Shown here in pieces: positions 6,970 through 17,797 of a stretch of 21,648 nucleotides of DNA (position 1 is its first letter; each line of letters opens with the position of its first letter). The notes under the pieces were generated by a model. That model had not been told where the DNA came from and ran no database searches. It saw only the letters and a list, made by a program, of their open reading frames with translations. The stretch spans positions 1 to 21,648 of the forward strand of contig WKLE02003291.1 in assembly GCA_014885115.2 (NCBI GenBank), given 5' to 3'. Source of the DNA: Asterionellopsis glacialis. Its lineage: Eukaryota; Bacillariophyta; Plagiogrammaphyceae; Rhaphoneidales; Asterionellopsidaceae. Position numbers and translations under genes: made by a program.

Positions 6970-9900
6970 TTATTTAGCCAATTGTGTCTTCCGTGCATTT
7001 CTCCGTCGCTGTCGGATGCTTGATCTTGGTGATAGAGGTGCCGAGGATGCCTTGTTAGTTGTCAGAGGTGGGCGACCAGGTGACTGCGGAGGTACTGTGG
7101 AAGGTTGAGTTGACGACATTGTAGAACCCTCGGGATGATCTAGAGTTGGACCCTTCAAAGCGTCAGGCTGAGCAGGCCTTTGCGCGACCCTCTTTGAGAA
7201 CGATTTTTTAGGCACAATCATATTAGATGCCTTTCTGACAAATCCTGGTTCCGACTTCGTAGATGGACTTGGGGGTGCTTGTACTTGATGCGAAACATGT
7301 GGTTGGAAGCTTGACGCCTTCAACATTTTACTGCTTTTGCCGTTTTTGTTTGATTTTTTTGGAGTGGTCGTTGACGAGTTTCCACTGGCCTGTTGACGCT
7401 TTCGTTCCTCACGCATCTCTTTCATTGCTTTAGCTTCAACATGCTCGCGTGCTTTGTCAAAATCTTTGCAGAACTGAACAATAATATTAAACAACTCATG
7501 TGGTTGCATCTCAGCTCTCTTTTCGTCTACACCAAAGTATTCTTGAAGCCTAGCGAATTTCCGATTCGTCAATTCAACTTTCTCTCGCAGTGTAGACACT
7601 TGCTTAATAGCCACTAGGGTGAACTGTCCCAGTCTTGTCGCTCGAAGTGCATCAACTTCTTCTTCAAGACTCATTTCCACTTCACTGAGGCTGTCTTCGT
7701 CGTTAGATTCCTTTCTTTTATTTCTCTTTCTCAGTTTGTAGCGATTCACTATACGGGCCTGATGAAGTGCCATCCTGCGGACATTTTCCAACTGATTTTC
7801 CACCTCTTCAAGATCGTTCAAGCATTGATCCCAGAACACTTTGTCAGCTTTCAAAACTGTTGGAAGATCGTCCTTAAAGTTGAGTAAAATCTCGTTATTC
7901 CTTCGAACAATCAAGACCACATATTGCAAGAACGTGGTTTTCTTATCGAACGCTTTTGCATGCGACAACTTGAGAAGAGATTCCAATGCAAATGCACCAG
8001 CCTTGCTTTTGTTGGCATTTCCTGCGGTGTTGAGTCGATTACCAATATTGAGAACAATACCCAAAAGTTTACGAAGTCGGACAGAGTTGCTGAGTTGGTC
8101 GCATGCATCTTCCACAGTTACCGCATCCGCGGCCAGCGCTTCCAGGCAACTTTCGAATTGAAGCTTGAACAAAAGCGCACGAATTTTTCGTTTGGCATGC
8201 TTCACGGTCATCATTGCCACCATGAATTTCTCACATTCGCATAACATGTCGAACTTGGTTGCTGCATCCATTCCTCCTTCAAGCATATGAGCTTCCAACT
8301 TTTTCTTCTCCTCCTCGGTGGGCAAATACTCGACGATACCTTGTACTTGCTCAGCTGTCATCAGCGTTTCATCGCTATGCATCAGAAAAAGGGGGATTGT
8401 TTGAGATCCTTTAAGAAAGAGAGAAAAGGAGAGAGAGAGAGAATTGAAGTCGACCAACACTTACATTTTGTCAACTGCATCAGCCATATCATCTTGACTA
8501 ATCTTGAGTCTTGCAAGTACGATTCCTCCGTTGTTGGCTCGTTTGGCGTCTATCACCTGGACCGAAGGACCACGCTTTTTCCTACTTGGACTGGATGTTT
8601 GCGTCCCATCGCTGGCACCTCCCTTTCCAAATTTTGATGGGGTAAGTTCAGCTTGGAAAAGTTTTGCGAACTCGTCTTCATCAATGTCAATCTGATCCAA
8701 TTCTTTATCTTCGTTAATCTTTGCCCATAATGAATTCGCACGGACCTTTCGGAGCGTTTCCCAGTGCAACCTTGTCCTTCTGTGTGTATCTTTTGGTTTT
8801 TTCTCTGCTTTTTTCTTCGCCGTTTCGCCACCAGAAACTGGGGCGTTGTGATCACCGTCCATTATTGCTGGGTCAAAACCATCCCGAGTCATAGCATTCT
8901 TTACGGCACCCATGGGAAGGCCAATCTTTAGCATTTTAAAATATTTTTCATACTTTGGATCTTCCTTCAAAGGTACGCCACCCGCTGGTTTATTATGGTC
9001 ACCATCCATAATGTCCGCATCAATTCCATCACGTGTCATTGCATGTTTTACAACGTCCATAGGCATACCAACCTTGAGCATTCGGAAATATTTCGAATAC
9101 TTCGGATCATCCTTCAAAGCAACGCCTCCGCTAGAAGACGGAGTACTTTCTTCAGCGGCAGATGGTTCTTCGACAGGAGATTGTTTCGGTTTTGAGGCTG
9201 GCTTTTTGACCACAGAAGCCACTCTCTTAGCCATCAGTTGTTGAAGTGAAAGTTGTGTTTTTTCCTCTTCGGATGTTTCAGCAGGTACAGGTACAGGTAC
9301 AGGTGCAGCCCTTTGAGCCATTAGCTGTTGAAGCGAAATTTGCTTTTTCTCTTCCGCAGGCTCTGGGACTTTCCTTATAGCTGGTTCCTCGTGTGGGACT
9401 TCCGTGGCATGCTCTTTTGGAGGTGGCTTCATGCCCAGTTTATTTCCCAAAAATGATGACAACATTGATTTCGTTTCGTTTTTCGACTTCTCCGTATTAT
9501 CTTTTGCTTTCTCTTGTTTTTCTATTAATCTCTCTTTATTCTCTTGTAAATTTACTCTGTTCATATCTTGTTTATCTATCACCTTGCTCTCGGGTGCATC
9601 CATGTTCCCTCTGACTTTGCTATCGTACTTCGAGACTGCCGCCATTGTATCTCTGACTTTACTATTATTCTCCAGGACACCCTCTAGAGATTCAGAAGAA
9701 ATATCTACGGTATCATTGGTTGGCTGTTCTTTGGAAAGATCATCTCTTCTTCGCATATCCTGGTTTTCGCTAGAATGCTCTACATGGTAGACAGGTTGTT
9801 CAAGAATGGCCTTGGGTTCATCTTTCTCCACATGCACAACCGGTTTCAGGTTTTTAGGTGAGAACCCAACTGGCGACTCAGATCTTTTCGAGGCAGCTGG

Positions 9901-12813
9901 ATTGTCTTCAAGTGATACCTTTTTGAGCTTACTACGCATGGAAGTGACATCCTCCTTCGCATCGCTATCTTCTTTAGACACAGTGTTGTCCACTGTTCTT
10001 CTCCTATTAGAAGCAATGCGTCGTCGTATAAGTTTAGCGACATCACGCTCTTTGTCCTTGCTCGATTTCTCTTCTTCTGCTTCACCATTTTCAGCCTGCG
10101 CCTTCTCTTGTTGCTTTTTCAGCTCCAATTCACGCCTTTCACGGTAAGTCATCTTTGGCGTCGCCTCTTTCTCCTCAACATTCGCTTGCTGTTCTCGCCT
10201 TCTCTGCGCTTCCTCTTGTTGCTTTTTCAACTCTAACTCTCTCCTTTCTCTGTATGTCAGCGGCTTTACTTCTTGTTGAGGTGGTATATCGTTTTCCGGG
10301 GGATCATCAATTTCTACAACAGGTTCGGGCTCATCTTCGACTGAAAGTTGAGACGAAGCAAAAGTTTCATAAGTTCCAGTATGCTTGAGTTTCACTGGTC
10401 CAAATGGATTGAACAAATCTCCAGGGGCACCAACTTCAGATTTTGTCTCCTGTGGTCCACTAGATTGAGGATGTCTTCGAATTCTATTCAATGCCGATTG
10501 CATTTCTGGGCTTCGATTCAAGTCACGACTTCCGCCAATTTCTGATATCGAAGAAGAATGATTTCTAGTTTTTGATGGTTCAAATTTAGCCCTTGGCGGT
10601 ATTCTTGACGGCTTGGAACTAGCGTTCGGTTTTTGTAGTGTAATTTTTCCAGGTTCGTCGTAGGAGCCATTACTCCATGTTCTTGTTCTTGCATTATCTT
10701 TTGCTCCGTCTAGAGTACCAGGAGCACCTGTTCTGTCACCCCTCGACATTGCGGTTTCTAGTGCTCTGGACCCCTGCATTTCCTTACGCATTTGAGTTTG
10801 CGGTGAAGGCGTTTGGCCTCGAAGTCCCTGCCCCCATTTGTCTTCAACATTTTCAATATATTTTGTTGGACTTATCACAGGTTCTCCGAAACCGTCATCA
10901 CTTGAATCATCCCCATATTCATTGTTATGGCGTCCAGTAGAAATTGAATTTTTGTGTGCTTTACTCTTTTTGTCGCTTGAAACTTCCATGGGCACTGCTC
11001 CAATTTCAGAAGGTCCCGCCACATCGGAAGTCACGGCGACATCTGACCCACCAAAGTCGGATGGAGCTCCAGCACTCGAAGGGGGGCCTACATCTGACGA
11101 GTTCGACATTTGTGCGCTACGTGGCATCGGTGCTTTAGCCTCTGGCGATAACTCTCCGTCAGAATCCCCTGCCCATGAGGATTGATCAAAGTCTTGACCT
11201 GAAGCATCCGAAGCCCTATCCGAGTGTTGGACAGGTGGTTCACCTCTCAGTGAAGGCATTTCAGGCATTTTATTGGGAGCAATTACATTCTGGGTCCATC
11301 GAGGGTCAAACGATGCTCCTCCTGGTTCTGATCTTGCATATTGAGGAGAAACATTTATTTGGTCAAAAGATTCCCAACTGTCATTATTGCCTCTGTTACT
11401 TCGAGAAAAGTCCGCCTGTTCCTGCTGCTGCTGTAGTGATTTTTTGTCGCTTGTATGGAATCCTGCTTTTTGTTTGAACATGTTCACTCTTCCCTCCTTG
11501 TCGTTAACTGTACTACTTGTTAAACTCGATCGTTCTGAACTATGTGGACTATTGCGAACCTGGGCTGGAAATGATGACTGAAACCCGGTTCCAAAGGTAT
11601 CGTCTGGTGGATCTATGGCAGTGGGTGTACTTCGACTCATCACACTTCCATTTGTACTACCTGCAGGACTTCCAGATAATGGTGTCGCAAATGCATTATC
11701 CGAAGGATTCGACAGAAAATTTCGTAAATCAGGATGTGTTTCGGCTAAACCCTGTAGAGCAGCATTGACTTCACTGTCGACCTCATCTGCATCTAAACCA
11801 AATGCATCAAATGTGAAACCGCCATGAAAACTCGCTTGACTTTGGCTTGTATCATCAATCGATGTCCGAAAATCTGAACCCGGCGTTGGCGCAAATGATG
11901 ATGTAGTTGGTGTAATGGTAGTTGAGGAACGGGGCGTTGTTGTACTTCTATTGGACTTTGGTGGCGGTGTAAACAGTGGAGGAGGACTGTTGGGAAAACC
12001 ACTCTCATCTCCTAACTCAGCATAAATATTACTATCTCGTTCTGGAATTTCTACATGTTGTGATCCTCGCAGTTGCTTACGAATACGACGCCGTGCTGCG
12101 GCACTTGTATTGCTAACTACACTCTGACTAGATGTTGGTGTCTGTCGCACATTGTTGAAATCGGCTTGCATCGATGAATTGGAAGGAAATGTAGGCATAC
12201 TCTGAACTGTCTTCTCTGCACTATGTCCTGGCCAATCCATCTTTGGTTGTTGGCTGTGATGCTTCGCTCGTCGTAAGCGTCTCATTGCTGCACCACTCAC
12301 TGATGATGTTTCGGAACCGACAGATGTCGACGCTACACTGCGTCCGCTACTATAAAAACCAGACCCCGAAGATTGCGGTTGCGATTGGTTGTCCATAAAT
12401 GTGTTGAGTGCATTCGGTTTACTACGAATACTGTCTGGGGTTGACGGTGGCTTCAGCGACTTCTTTTGAACAATCCCCATACCAGTGCTTCGTCCACTGC
12501 GAGATCCCGTTGGCCTAGAAGATGACGTGGGTGTTGTTGCAGGAAAAGGACTAAGAGAAGAACTATTGTCGTTCGCATCGGGTGTCGACAGCTGCATTGC
12601 TATTTGCCGCGCATGCTCTCTAGTTCGTAGCATGGATGAATCACTTCTTCGGACTGGGCTCTGTCTCATAAATGTAAAATTCCGTCTCCTTGCATTCGAC
12701 TGCTGAGTGTCAGCAGTCGGTGTTTCTACCGAGATTGTTGATGCACCAGCGTTGCTTCCATTGCTGCTTGGTACTTTCCGGGAAGACGGTGAATTTCCAA
12801 AGATGCCTCTCAT
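6970..12813 (-). CDS. Formin (FH2-domain actin nucleator) with CCDC53-like repeats
   Basis: Exons 12813-8465 and 8374-6970, joined across a 90-nt GT-AG intron (8464-8375) so that DAVDK-I-DETLMTAEQ reads through; 1917 aa. Formins nucleate and processively elongate unbranched actin filaments in the cytoplasm. The FH2 domain spans about 1343-1772: it opens with LHWETLRKVRANSLWAKI and includes GNRLNTAGNA (1561-1570) with FALESLLKLSHAK just after. The first 1200 or so residues are Ser/Thr/Pro/Gln-rich and appear disordered. No proline-rich FH1 stretch lies next to FH2; instead there are two 47-residue repeats (about 1230-1276 and 1278-1324) of the type DPKYxKYFxMLKxGxPM, as in the WASH-complex subunit CCDC53. 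Other internal duplicates are TYRERRELELKKQQE (twice, near 853 and 887) and LSLQQLMAxR (twice, near 1159 and 1188). No GBD/FH3 or PTEN-type domain was recognised. The C-terminal tail is basic and low in complexity. Confidence 0.9.
8842..9126 (-). repeat. Tandem coding duplication: two CCDC53-like modules in the formin
   Basis: Module 1 is encoded at 9126-8986 and module 2 at 8982-8842, 47 codons each. Both read DPKYxKYFxMLK-[VI]-G-[ML]-PM, then VK-x-AMTRDG-[IF]-D and IMDGDHN. At DNA level the copies have diverged, so the duplication is not recent. Confidence 0.75.
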
Positions 12814-13522
12814 GGTTTATTGATTCTTTTTTGGAGGACGTATGTGGATTAATTAACGTTATGGAACACACAGCCTTAAAAGAACGTCGCGACTCCTCCT
12901 TCTAATATAGAAAGTACCACAATACACACACAAGACCGAATTTACTGTCAAGTGCGGATCAAGACCACGACACAATCAAGTCTTTTTACAACAGTACTTC
13001 GAGGTGCAGGGTAATACTAATCTAGATGCGACCTGCAATCACTCAATACAATCGTTTTTAACTCAACAACAGCAATGGTGGTCTGTGTGAGCAACTCGTT
13101 TCGTTGGAATCTTCTGTGTTTCTGCGTGTTTCATGAATAACCCAAGCGGTAGATTCCTACCTGGTACCAGAAAAAGAAGCCAAACAACGATGATATTCAG
13201 CATCAACCGCACAAGACGACAAAAACAAGACTCTACCGAAGACTCTATTGAAACTACTGTTGACCAGACCGTCGTTATACTTTTTTGCATTGGCGAAAAA
13301 ATTATAGTATACTTATATTCATTACGAATACATGATAAACTCATTTGTATGTTTGAATAGGTCTGGCTGACGTCAAATTAAAAAGGTTTTCCGTTCGCGC
13401 GTTTTTCCAATCTTCCGGTATGTCTACAAGATTTGGTCAAGTCGTACTAGTTGACTGAACAAATAATATTGGAATTTCCGGAATTTTCAAATTACATTCT
13501 GTATTACTGTTGATACTGTTCC

Positions 13523-13605
13523 ACGTAACAGGTAACGGTAATAAACCTGTTATCTGGTACAGGTACTCCTACAGGTACTGTCTTATGTACCGATACAGGT
13601 ACGTT
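13523..13605. repeat. Repeated ACAGGTAC words
   Basis: ACAGGTAC occurs three times (as TACAGGTACT twice, then TACAGGTACG), together with AACAGGTAACGG and ACCTGTTATCTGGTAC. Same word family as the clusters at 1897-1985 and 21001-21245. Confidence 0.5.
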
Positions 13606-13779
13606 TGTCGATGTAATCTGAAACCATCTTCAAAGATGTAATATATTTATTACAAGATTTCAATCTGTCAACTTTTTATTCCTAATACAATAGTATTGAA
13701 AACGTCTACCGCATAGTACCCAATATCATCCGATATCGTGCCATCCAATGACAACTTATGTCTACCGGTATCCAATGGG

Positions 13780-13791
13780 CTCTCTAGAGAG
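13780..13791. repeat. Perfect 12-bp palindrome CTCTCTAGAGAG
   Basis: Identical to the palindrome at 1919-1930, here standing alone in intergenic DNA. A broken version lies near 14338-14376 (TCTCTAGAGC ... CCTAGAGAGAAAG). Confidence 0.5.
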
Positions 13792-14163
13792 ACGACAAAA
13801 TTCAACATCAAAGTTTGTAGTTTCACAAGTATAGGGACATAATTTATATATAAATACCCAAGATTTCAAAAAGAGCTTTGAATTACATTTTATGCTCACT
13901 TACTGTACTATAGAGAAAACATATTCCAGGAGAAGCATCTGATGTGATAAGTGCACAAAGCACAATATTATCTCATCTAAAAAATCGTTGAAATGTCACT
14001 TTTTTTACATGTCAACTTATTTATTTTGACTTGCATTACGCGTGAGTCAAATTGAACAGAAATCGATAAAGTATGTTATTCAAGAAAAGCAGTCAGTTCT
14101 TTTTTGGACGGGAATCAAATAAAGGAGGCCAAGACAAAAATCCGATTTAAAAGAATACTTACT

Positions 14164-14165
14164 NN
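14164..14165. other. Ambiguous bases (NN)
   Basis: Two undetermined bases in the sequence as given. They may mark an assembly join or a collapsed repeat, so continuity across this point is less certain. Confidence 0.9.
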
Positions 14166-14965
14166 TGATCAGATAGTACTTCGTGCCTTTCTAGTGAAGT
14201 CATTTCTTGTGAAATATTGTATGGCTTAGTCCGTGCGGTATTAGGAAAGCCTAGAAAGAATGGCATGTATTTGTGCGATTGAGAGGCAATGAAGTGGGAA
14301 AGCATGGAGCATGACTAGGAAGAGCGATTGAAATCATTCTCTAGAGCAAGTCTCTCGTGCATGCAATCCTAGAGAGAAAGAATTACTGTATTAAATGAAG
14401 GTAACAAGTTGCGTGTAGAACTGATAGCCAGCACTCCTATTTTGATGAGAGTTGTCATCTTACTTTCATGTATACTTTGTTTTGTTTATAGTATGAAGGT
14501 GTGCTACTTTAAAGTCAAGTCAGCAATAGCTGTTGAAAATACCTTTAGAGTTTAAATCTCCAGATAAAAACAGCATATGACCTTCAGAACAGTGGATGAT
14601 TGTCAATTTTACTCTTCAGGAGAAGACAAGACCCCCGTATACTCTCTTGCACATCAAACGTTAAACAAAACTTGTCATCATTACACAGATAGTTTGCTCC
14701 TGAAAGCTGTTACTTGTATTTCCCTGATGGAAGTCTATGGATTCACTACAGTTTATGAAAGGAATACTGCAGAGTATTCTGGTACTTAAAGTATGAACAG
14801 GGTCTAAATATCATACTCAAGTTGCTATTGGGTGAACTGCAAACTTAACAGGCAAAGAGAAGATCGGGTAGTCACATCCCGCTCACCAGCAACTGCTCAC
14901 TTTTTATGCATAAAGGATCTCACAATTCATCGGTAAAATAATTTCACTCAAAAGATAGTGCCAAG

Positions 14966-15680
14966 AACTGTTCCTCGTTAGAAACAATTTCTTTCTATTG
15001 TTCAAAAGGATTACATGCAACAACCCCACTATTGGGAATCATTTTCAAAAAGTCAAAGAAGTCAAGCAGTGATCATCAATCACAAGACTCCGTTCCTTTT
15101 CAAACACATGAGAACATGGTAGATGCTTGTCTCTAATTGTTTGTCTCAGGTGACAGCAATCGTAATTTTCGTCCACAAAAATTTCCTGCATAGAGTGATA
15201 CAAAAAACAATCACCCATGGAATATTAAAATCAAGTTTTCGTCACTGAGTTACGCAGGCTCCTAGTGTGGTCTCTTCTTGTTGTGGAGAGGAATCCAATC
15301 TTGTTCAATTCACGTTATAAACAACATGGTAAATATTATTTAGATTCCGCAGGCATCCTGATTAAAGTACTTTAAAAACATACCACAGCGTTCAAACTTT
15401 TCTTGGTTGCTACACAGACTGGCACCCACGTCTTTGTGATAATTACCTTGCCAAAGTGGCTATCATTGGTACTGTGAGTTTGCCTCATTTCCATACAACC
15501 TTCTCACTGGGCCCTACTAGGAGATATTTAATTGTCTTGATGCACCCCTCAAAACAGACAGAAAATAAAAGGAATATTTGCAAACAGTGTAGTTTTCAAC
15601 GTCTTGCAAGAGTGAAATGTCATCCTCAGTCCTTACCGATTTACTATTCCACAAATCTGGCTCCAATCAAAGAACCCTAG
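14966..15680 (+). pseudogene. Decayed PiggyBac-like (DDE_Tnp_1_7) transposase remnant
   Basis: Read with frame changes and several in-frame stops, the plus strand gives pieces in the order expected of a PiggyBac-type transposase. First comes DSVPFQTHENMVDACL (like the 'MVDAFN' segment before the first catalytic Asp), then KNNHPWNIKIKF (like 'KPHPWGIKxF'). HRLAPTSL and DNYLAKVAIIGTVSLP follow (like 'DNFYTS..LA..L...GT'), and last ENKRNICKQCSFQRLARVKC, resembling the C-terminal zinc-binding Cys cluster. The frame shifts near 15438 and ends at TAG 15678-15680. Each similarity is weak and judged by eye; the order is the main support. Terminal inverted repeats and TTAA target duplications were not identified. 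Confidence 0.35.
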
Positions 15681-16018
15681 TTCTACAAATCATTCTTGTC
15701 GGTGTTGCTTCAAAATGTAACTAAAAGGGAGAGATGAAAATTAAAACGGCGATGCATTGATTTGGTGTAGTACTTGTTGTCATTACCCACTCAAATACAA
15801 CAATTTCTGCCACCAGGGGAGGCATCTAAAAGAAAGTCCATTATTTATGAATAAACTTGAAAGTATATGATAAAGGTTGTCTTTGTAGATATATGAGCAT
15901 CAACTTTCCCATCGATATGCAAAGATATTGCGCAGCCCTATAATCCAACTGATTTCCGAATGTGCAAGAATGAAAGGTTTTCTTCTGGCGCAGGTAGTAT
16001 ATCATCCCGTACTCCACC

Positions 16019-17797
16019 TTAACGAGGAATCCGTTCATTGCGACCTGCATTGAATGTACCACGCCGTTCTTCCCATGTATTCCGACCGCCCCTTCCATTA
16101 AAGCCTCTGTTAACTTGTGGTGCTGGTTGTCCAATTCCAGGCGGTCCACGCTGAGGAAATGGTGGTCTATCACGGTCCCACTTATCGGAATGTGAATGTC
16201 TTGAATCTCGCGGAGGCCCTTGAGGGTAAGGAGGACGTTCTTCTTCCCTGCGATCCCAGGCATTCGCGTGTGGTGGTCTTGAAAGATCTCGTGTTCCTCC
16301 ATTTTGAAAATAGTTTGCGCGCTGATTTCTGTCGCGATCCCAATTTCCTCCTTGGGGAGGTCTGCCTTCCTGCGGAGGTCCGTGTTGTGGGTACTGGGGG
16401 CGATCTAAGTCCTTGCGTTCCCAATTGCTTGACTGTTCTTTATGTCTTGCATCCATAGAAGGCTCCTTTTTTGGCTGGGCCAATTGCTCATTAGTCCCAT
16501 AATTCTCTTTAGAAGGTGCAGTATCTAGTTGCGGCGTTGCCTTTCCCTTATGCAAATCGGCCTTCCACTCTTCATACTGTCGAAGGTGTTCCGGTTTGTC
16601 GTCCGGGTGTATTTCTGGGTCCACAATACCCCACCAGGATAGAGGTCGCTCTGTCATACCAGGTGGGAACTCTTCAGGGAATATAGGTATTGTTGGTTGT
16701 TCCACAATCTCACCTTTTTCATTTGTGTCGAAGAAGTCATACTCTGATTCTTCGTCCCGAATGAATGATCCTGATGGATCTAGCGGGCCGTGTTCATTAT
16801 CCAACTTGAATTTTTCCTCGCTCACAATATCAGACAATGCATCTTGCAATCGCTTGAGTGCTTTTCTTTCGGTATCACTTGGTTTGTATTCGGCTGGTTT
16901 AGACGAAGGCGTTTCTGAAAGAATTTGGGTTTGGGATCTTCCACTATCTGCAGGGGGGGGTATAGATTCGATCAAAACCGGTGTAACAGTTGATGGCTCT
17001 GACTTGACTTTGTCAGTCTGGGGACGGTTTGGAGCTCTGTTAGAATTAGGACGCCTGCGGTTCCCACTGCTGTCCCCGCGCCAACTGCTTGATTTCGTCA
17101 CAGAAAAACCAGTAGATGGTGCTGGCATCATGTTAGTGATCAGCGAAGACATAGGTTGTCCAGGGGCAGGTGTGGTGGAGGAGGATCCTGAGGGAATCAT
17201 ACTTGCTATGAGCGAACTAGGTTTAGGAATAGAACCACTTCCAGTTGCTGTTGGTTCATGTTTCATGGACTTGGATAACTCGGTAGGTGTACTTGACGGA
17301 TCAGAAGGAGGAGTGGTTCTTCGCTGAATACTTTTGTTGTCCTCGTTTGATTCTTTCTTGGGTTTCTTTTTTATTTTCATTTTTTCTTTGGGTTCTTCTT
17401 CGTCTGAATCTTCCAACACTAGCTGCCTTTTTCTCGCCTGGCGTTCTCGTGCTGGCCGCTGAAATCTTTGTAGCGCTGACATTGCACCGCTATCATCGTC
17501 CAAATCTTCCTCCTTCATTTTCATCTTTGGATCTCCCTCCTGCTTTAGTTTAGGGCTCCCTTCGAATTCAGCTTCACTCTCGTCGTCCGACTGAACCGTT
17601 TTTTTAATTCGAGACTTTGCTTCCGCACGAGCCCTTCGTTTTCTTTCTTCCAATGGCAAACGCTTCGTCGAGGGTCCCTTCTCAGCTATCTGCACACCCC
17701 CTTTCGAAGGGTCTTGAGCAGCTTCAACTTTCTCTTTCTCAGCCTCTTCTTGAGCAAGCTTTTTCATAAGCTGGCGTTCGGTGAGCCTCAAAGACAT
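16019..17797 (-). CDS. Uncharacterised disordered, basic protein with W-D/E-R repeats
   Basis: A single open frame of 592 aa from ATG 17797 to TAA 16021-16019. I do not recognise it. The N-terminus (MSLRLTERQLMKKLAQEEAEKEK) looks helical. It is followed by mixed charge with acidic Ser-Asp-Glu patches (VQSDDESEAE, LEDSDEEE) and Lys-rich runs, typical of nuclear proteins. A pair of similar motifs, SSLIASMIPSGSS and SSLITNMMPAPS, lies in the middle. The only segment that looks folded or conserved is about residues 365-400, including FPPGMTERPLSWWGIVDPE. The last 150 residues carry five Trp-Asp/Glu-Arg units (NWERK, NWDRDR, AWDRRE, KWDRDR, TWEERR) alternating with RPPxPQxGPP and ending in Gly-Arg-rich sequence, as in some RNA-binding or splicing-associated proteins. 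A nuclear RNA-related role is only a guess. The frame is long, intact and ends naturally, so the gene itself is likely real. Confidence 0.7.
   Translation of the reverse strand: MSLRLTERQLMKKLAQEEAEKEKVEAAQDPSKGGVQIAEKGPSTKRLPLEERKRRARAEAKSRIKKTVQSDDESEAEFEGSPKLKQEGDPKMKMKEEDLDDDSGAMSALQRFQRPARERQARKRQLVLEDSDEEEPKEKMKIKKKPKKESNEDNKSIQRRTTPPSDPSSTPTELSKSMKHEPTATGSGSIPKPSSLIASMIPSGSSSTTPAPGQPMSSLITNMMPAPSTGFSVTKSSSWRGDSSGNRRRPNSNRAPNRPQTDKVKSEPSTVTPVLIESIPPPADSGRSQTQILSETPSSKPAEYKPSDTERKALKRLQDALSDIVSEEKFKLDNEHGPLDPSGSFIRDEESEYDFFDTNEKGEIVEQPTIPIFPEEFPPGMTERPLSWWGIVDPEIHPDDKPEHLRQYEEWKADLHKGKATPQLDTAPSKENYGTNEQLAQPKKEPSMDARHKEQSSNWERKDLDRPQYPQHGPPQEGRPPQGGNWDRDRNQRANYFQNGGTRDLSRPPHANAWDRREEERPPYPQGPPRDSRHSHSDKWDRDRPPFPQRGPPGIGQPAPQVNRGFNGRGGRNTWEERRGTFNAGRNERIPR

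Larger units (their letters stand above)
12814..16018. other. Gene-poor 3.2-kb region
   Basis: Between the formin start and the 3' end of the next minus-strand gene. It should include the formin promoter and 5' UTR just above 12813. It holds repeat words at 13523-13605 and 13780-13791, an NN ambiguity at 14164-14165 and a decayed transposase-like stretch (14966-15680). Open frames at 13133-13360 and 14577-14789 (+) match nothing I recognise. No RNA gene was seen. Confidence 0.5.

Noticed and set aside
8375..8464. Formin FH2 split into two separate genes (6970-8460 and 8461-12813)
   Set aside because: A 90-nt GT-AG intron joins the two halves of one FH2 domain in frame.
13133..13360. 75-codon frame starting MNNPSGRFLPG
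   Set aside because: Briefly resembles the 'GRFLK' end of a common diatom repeat domain, but nothing else of that domain is present.
15841..16302. 153-codon minus-strand frame overlapping the 3' end of the W-D-R gene
   Set aside because: Out of frame with the longer intact gene and without features of its own.
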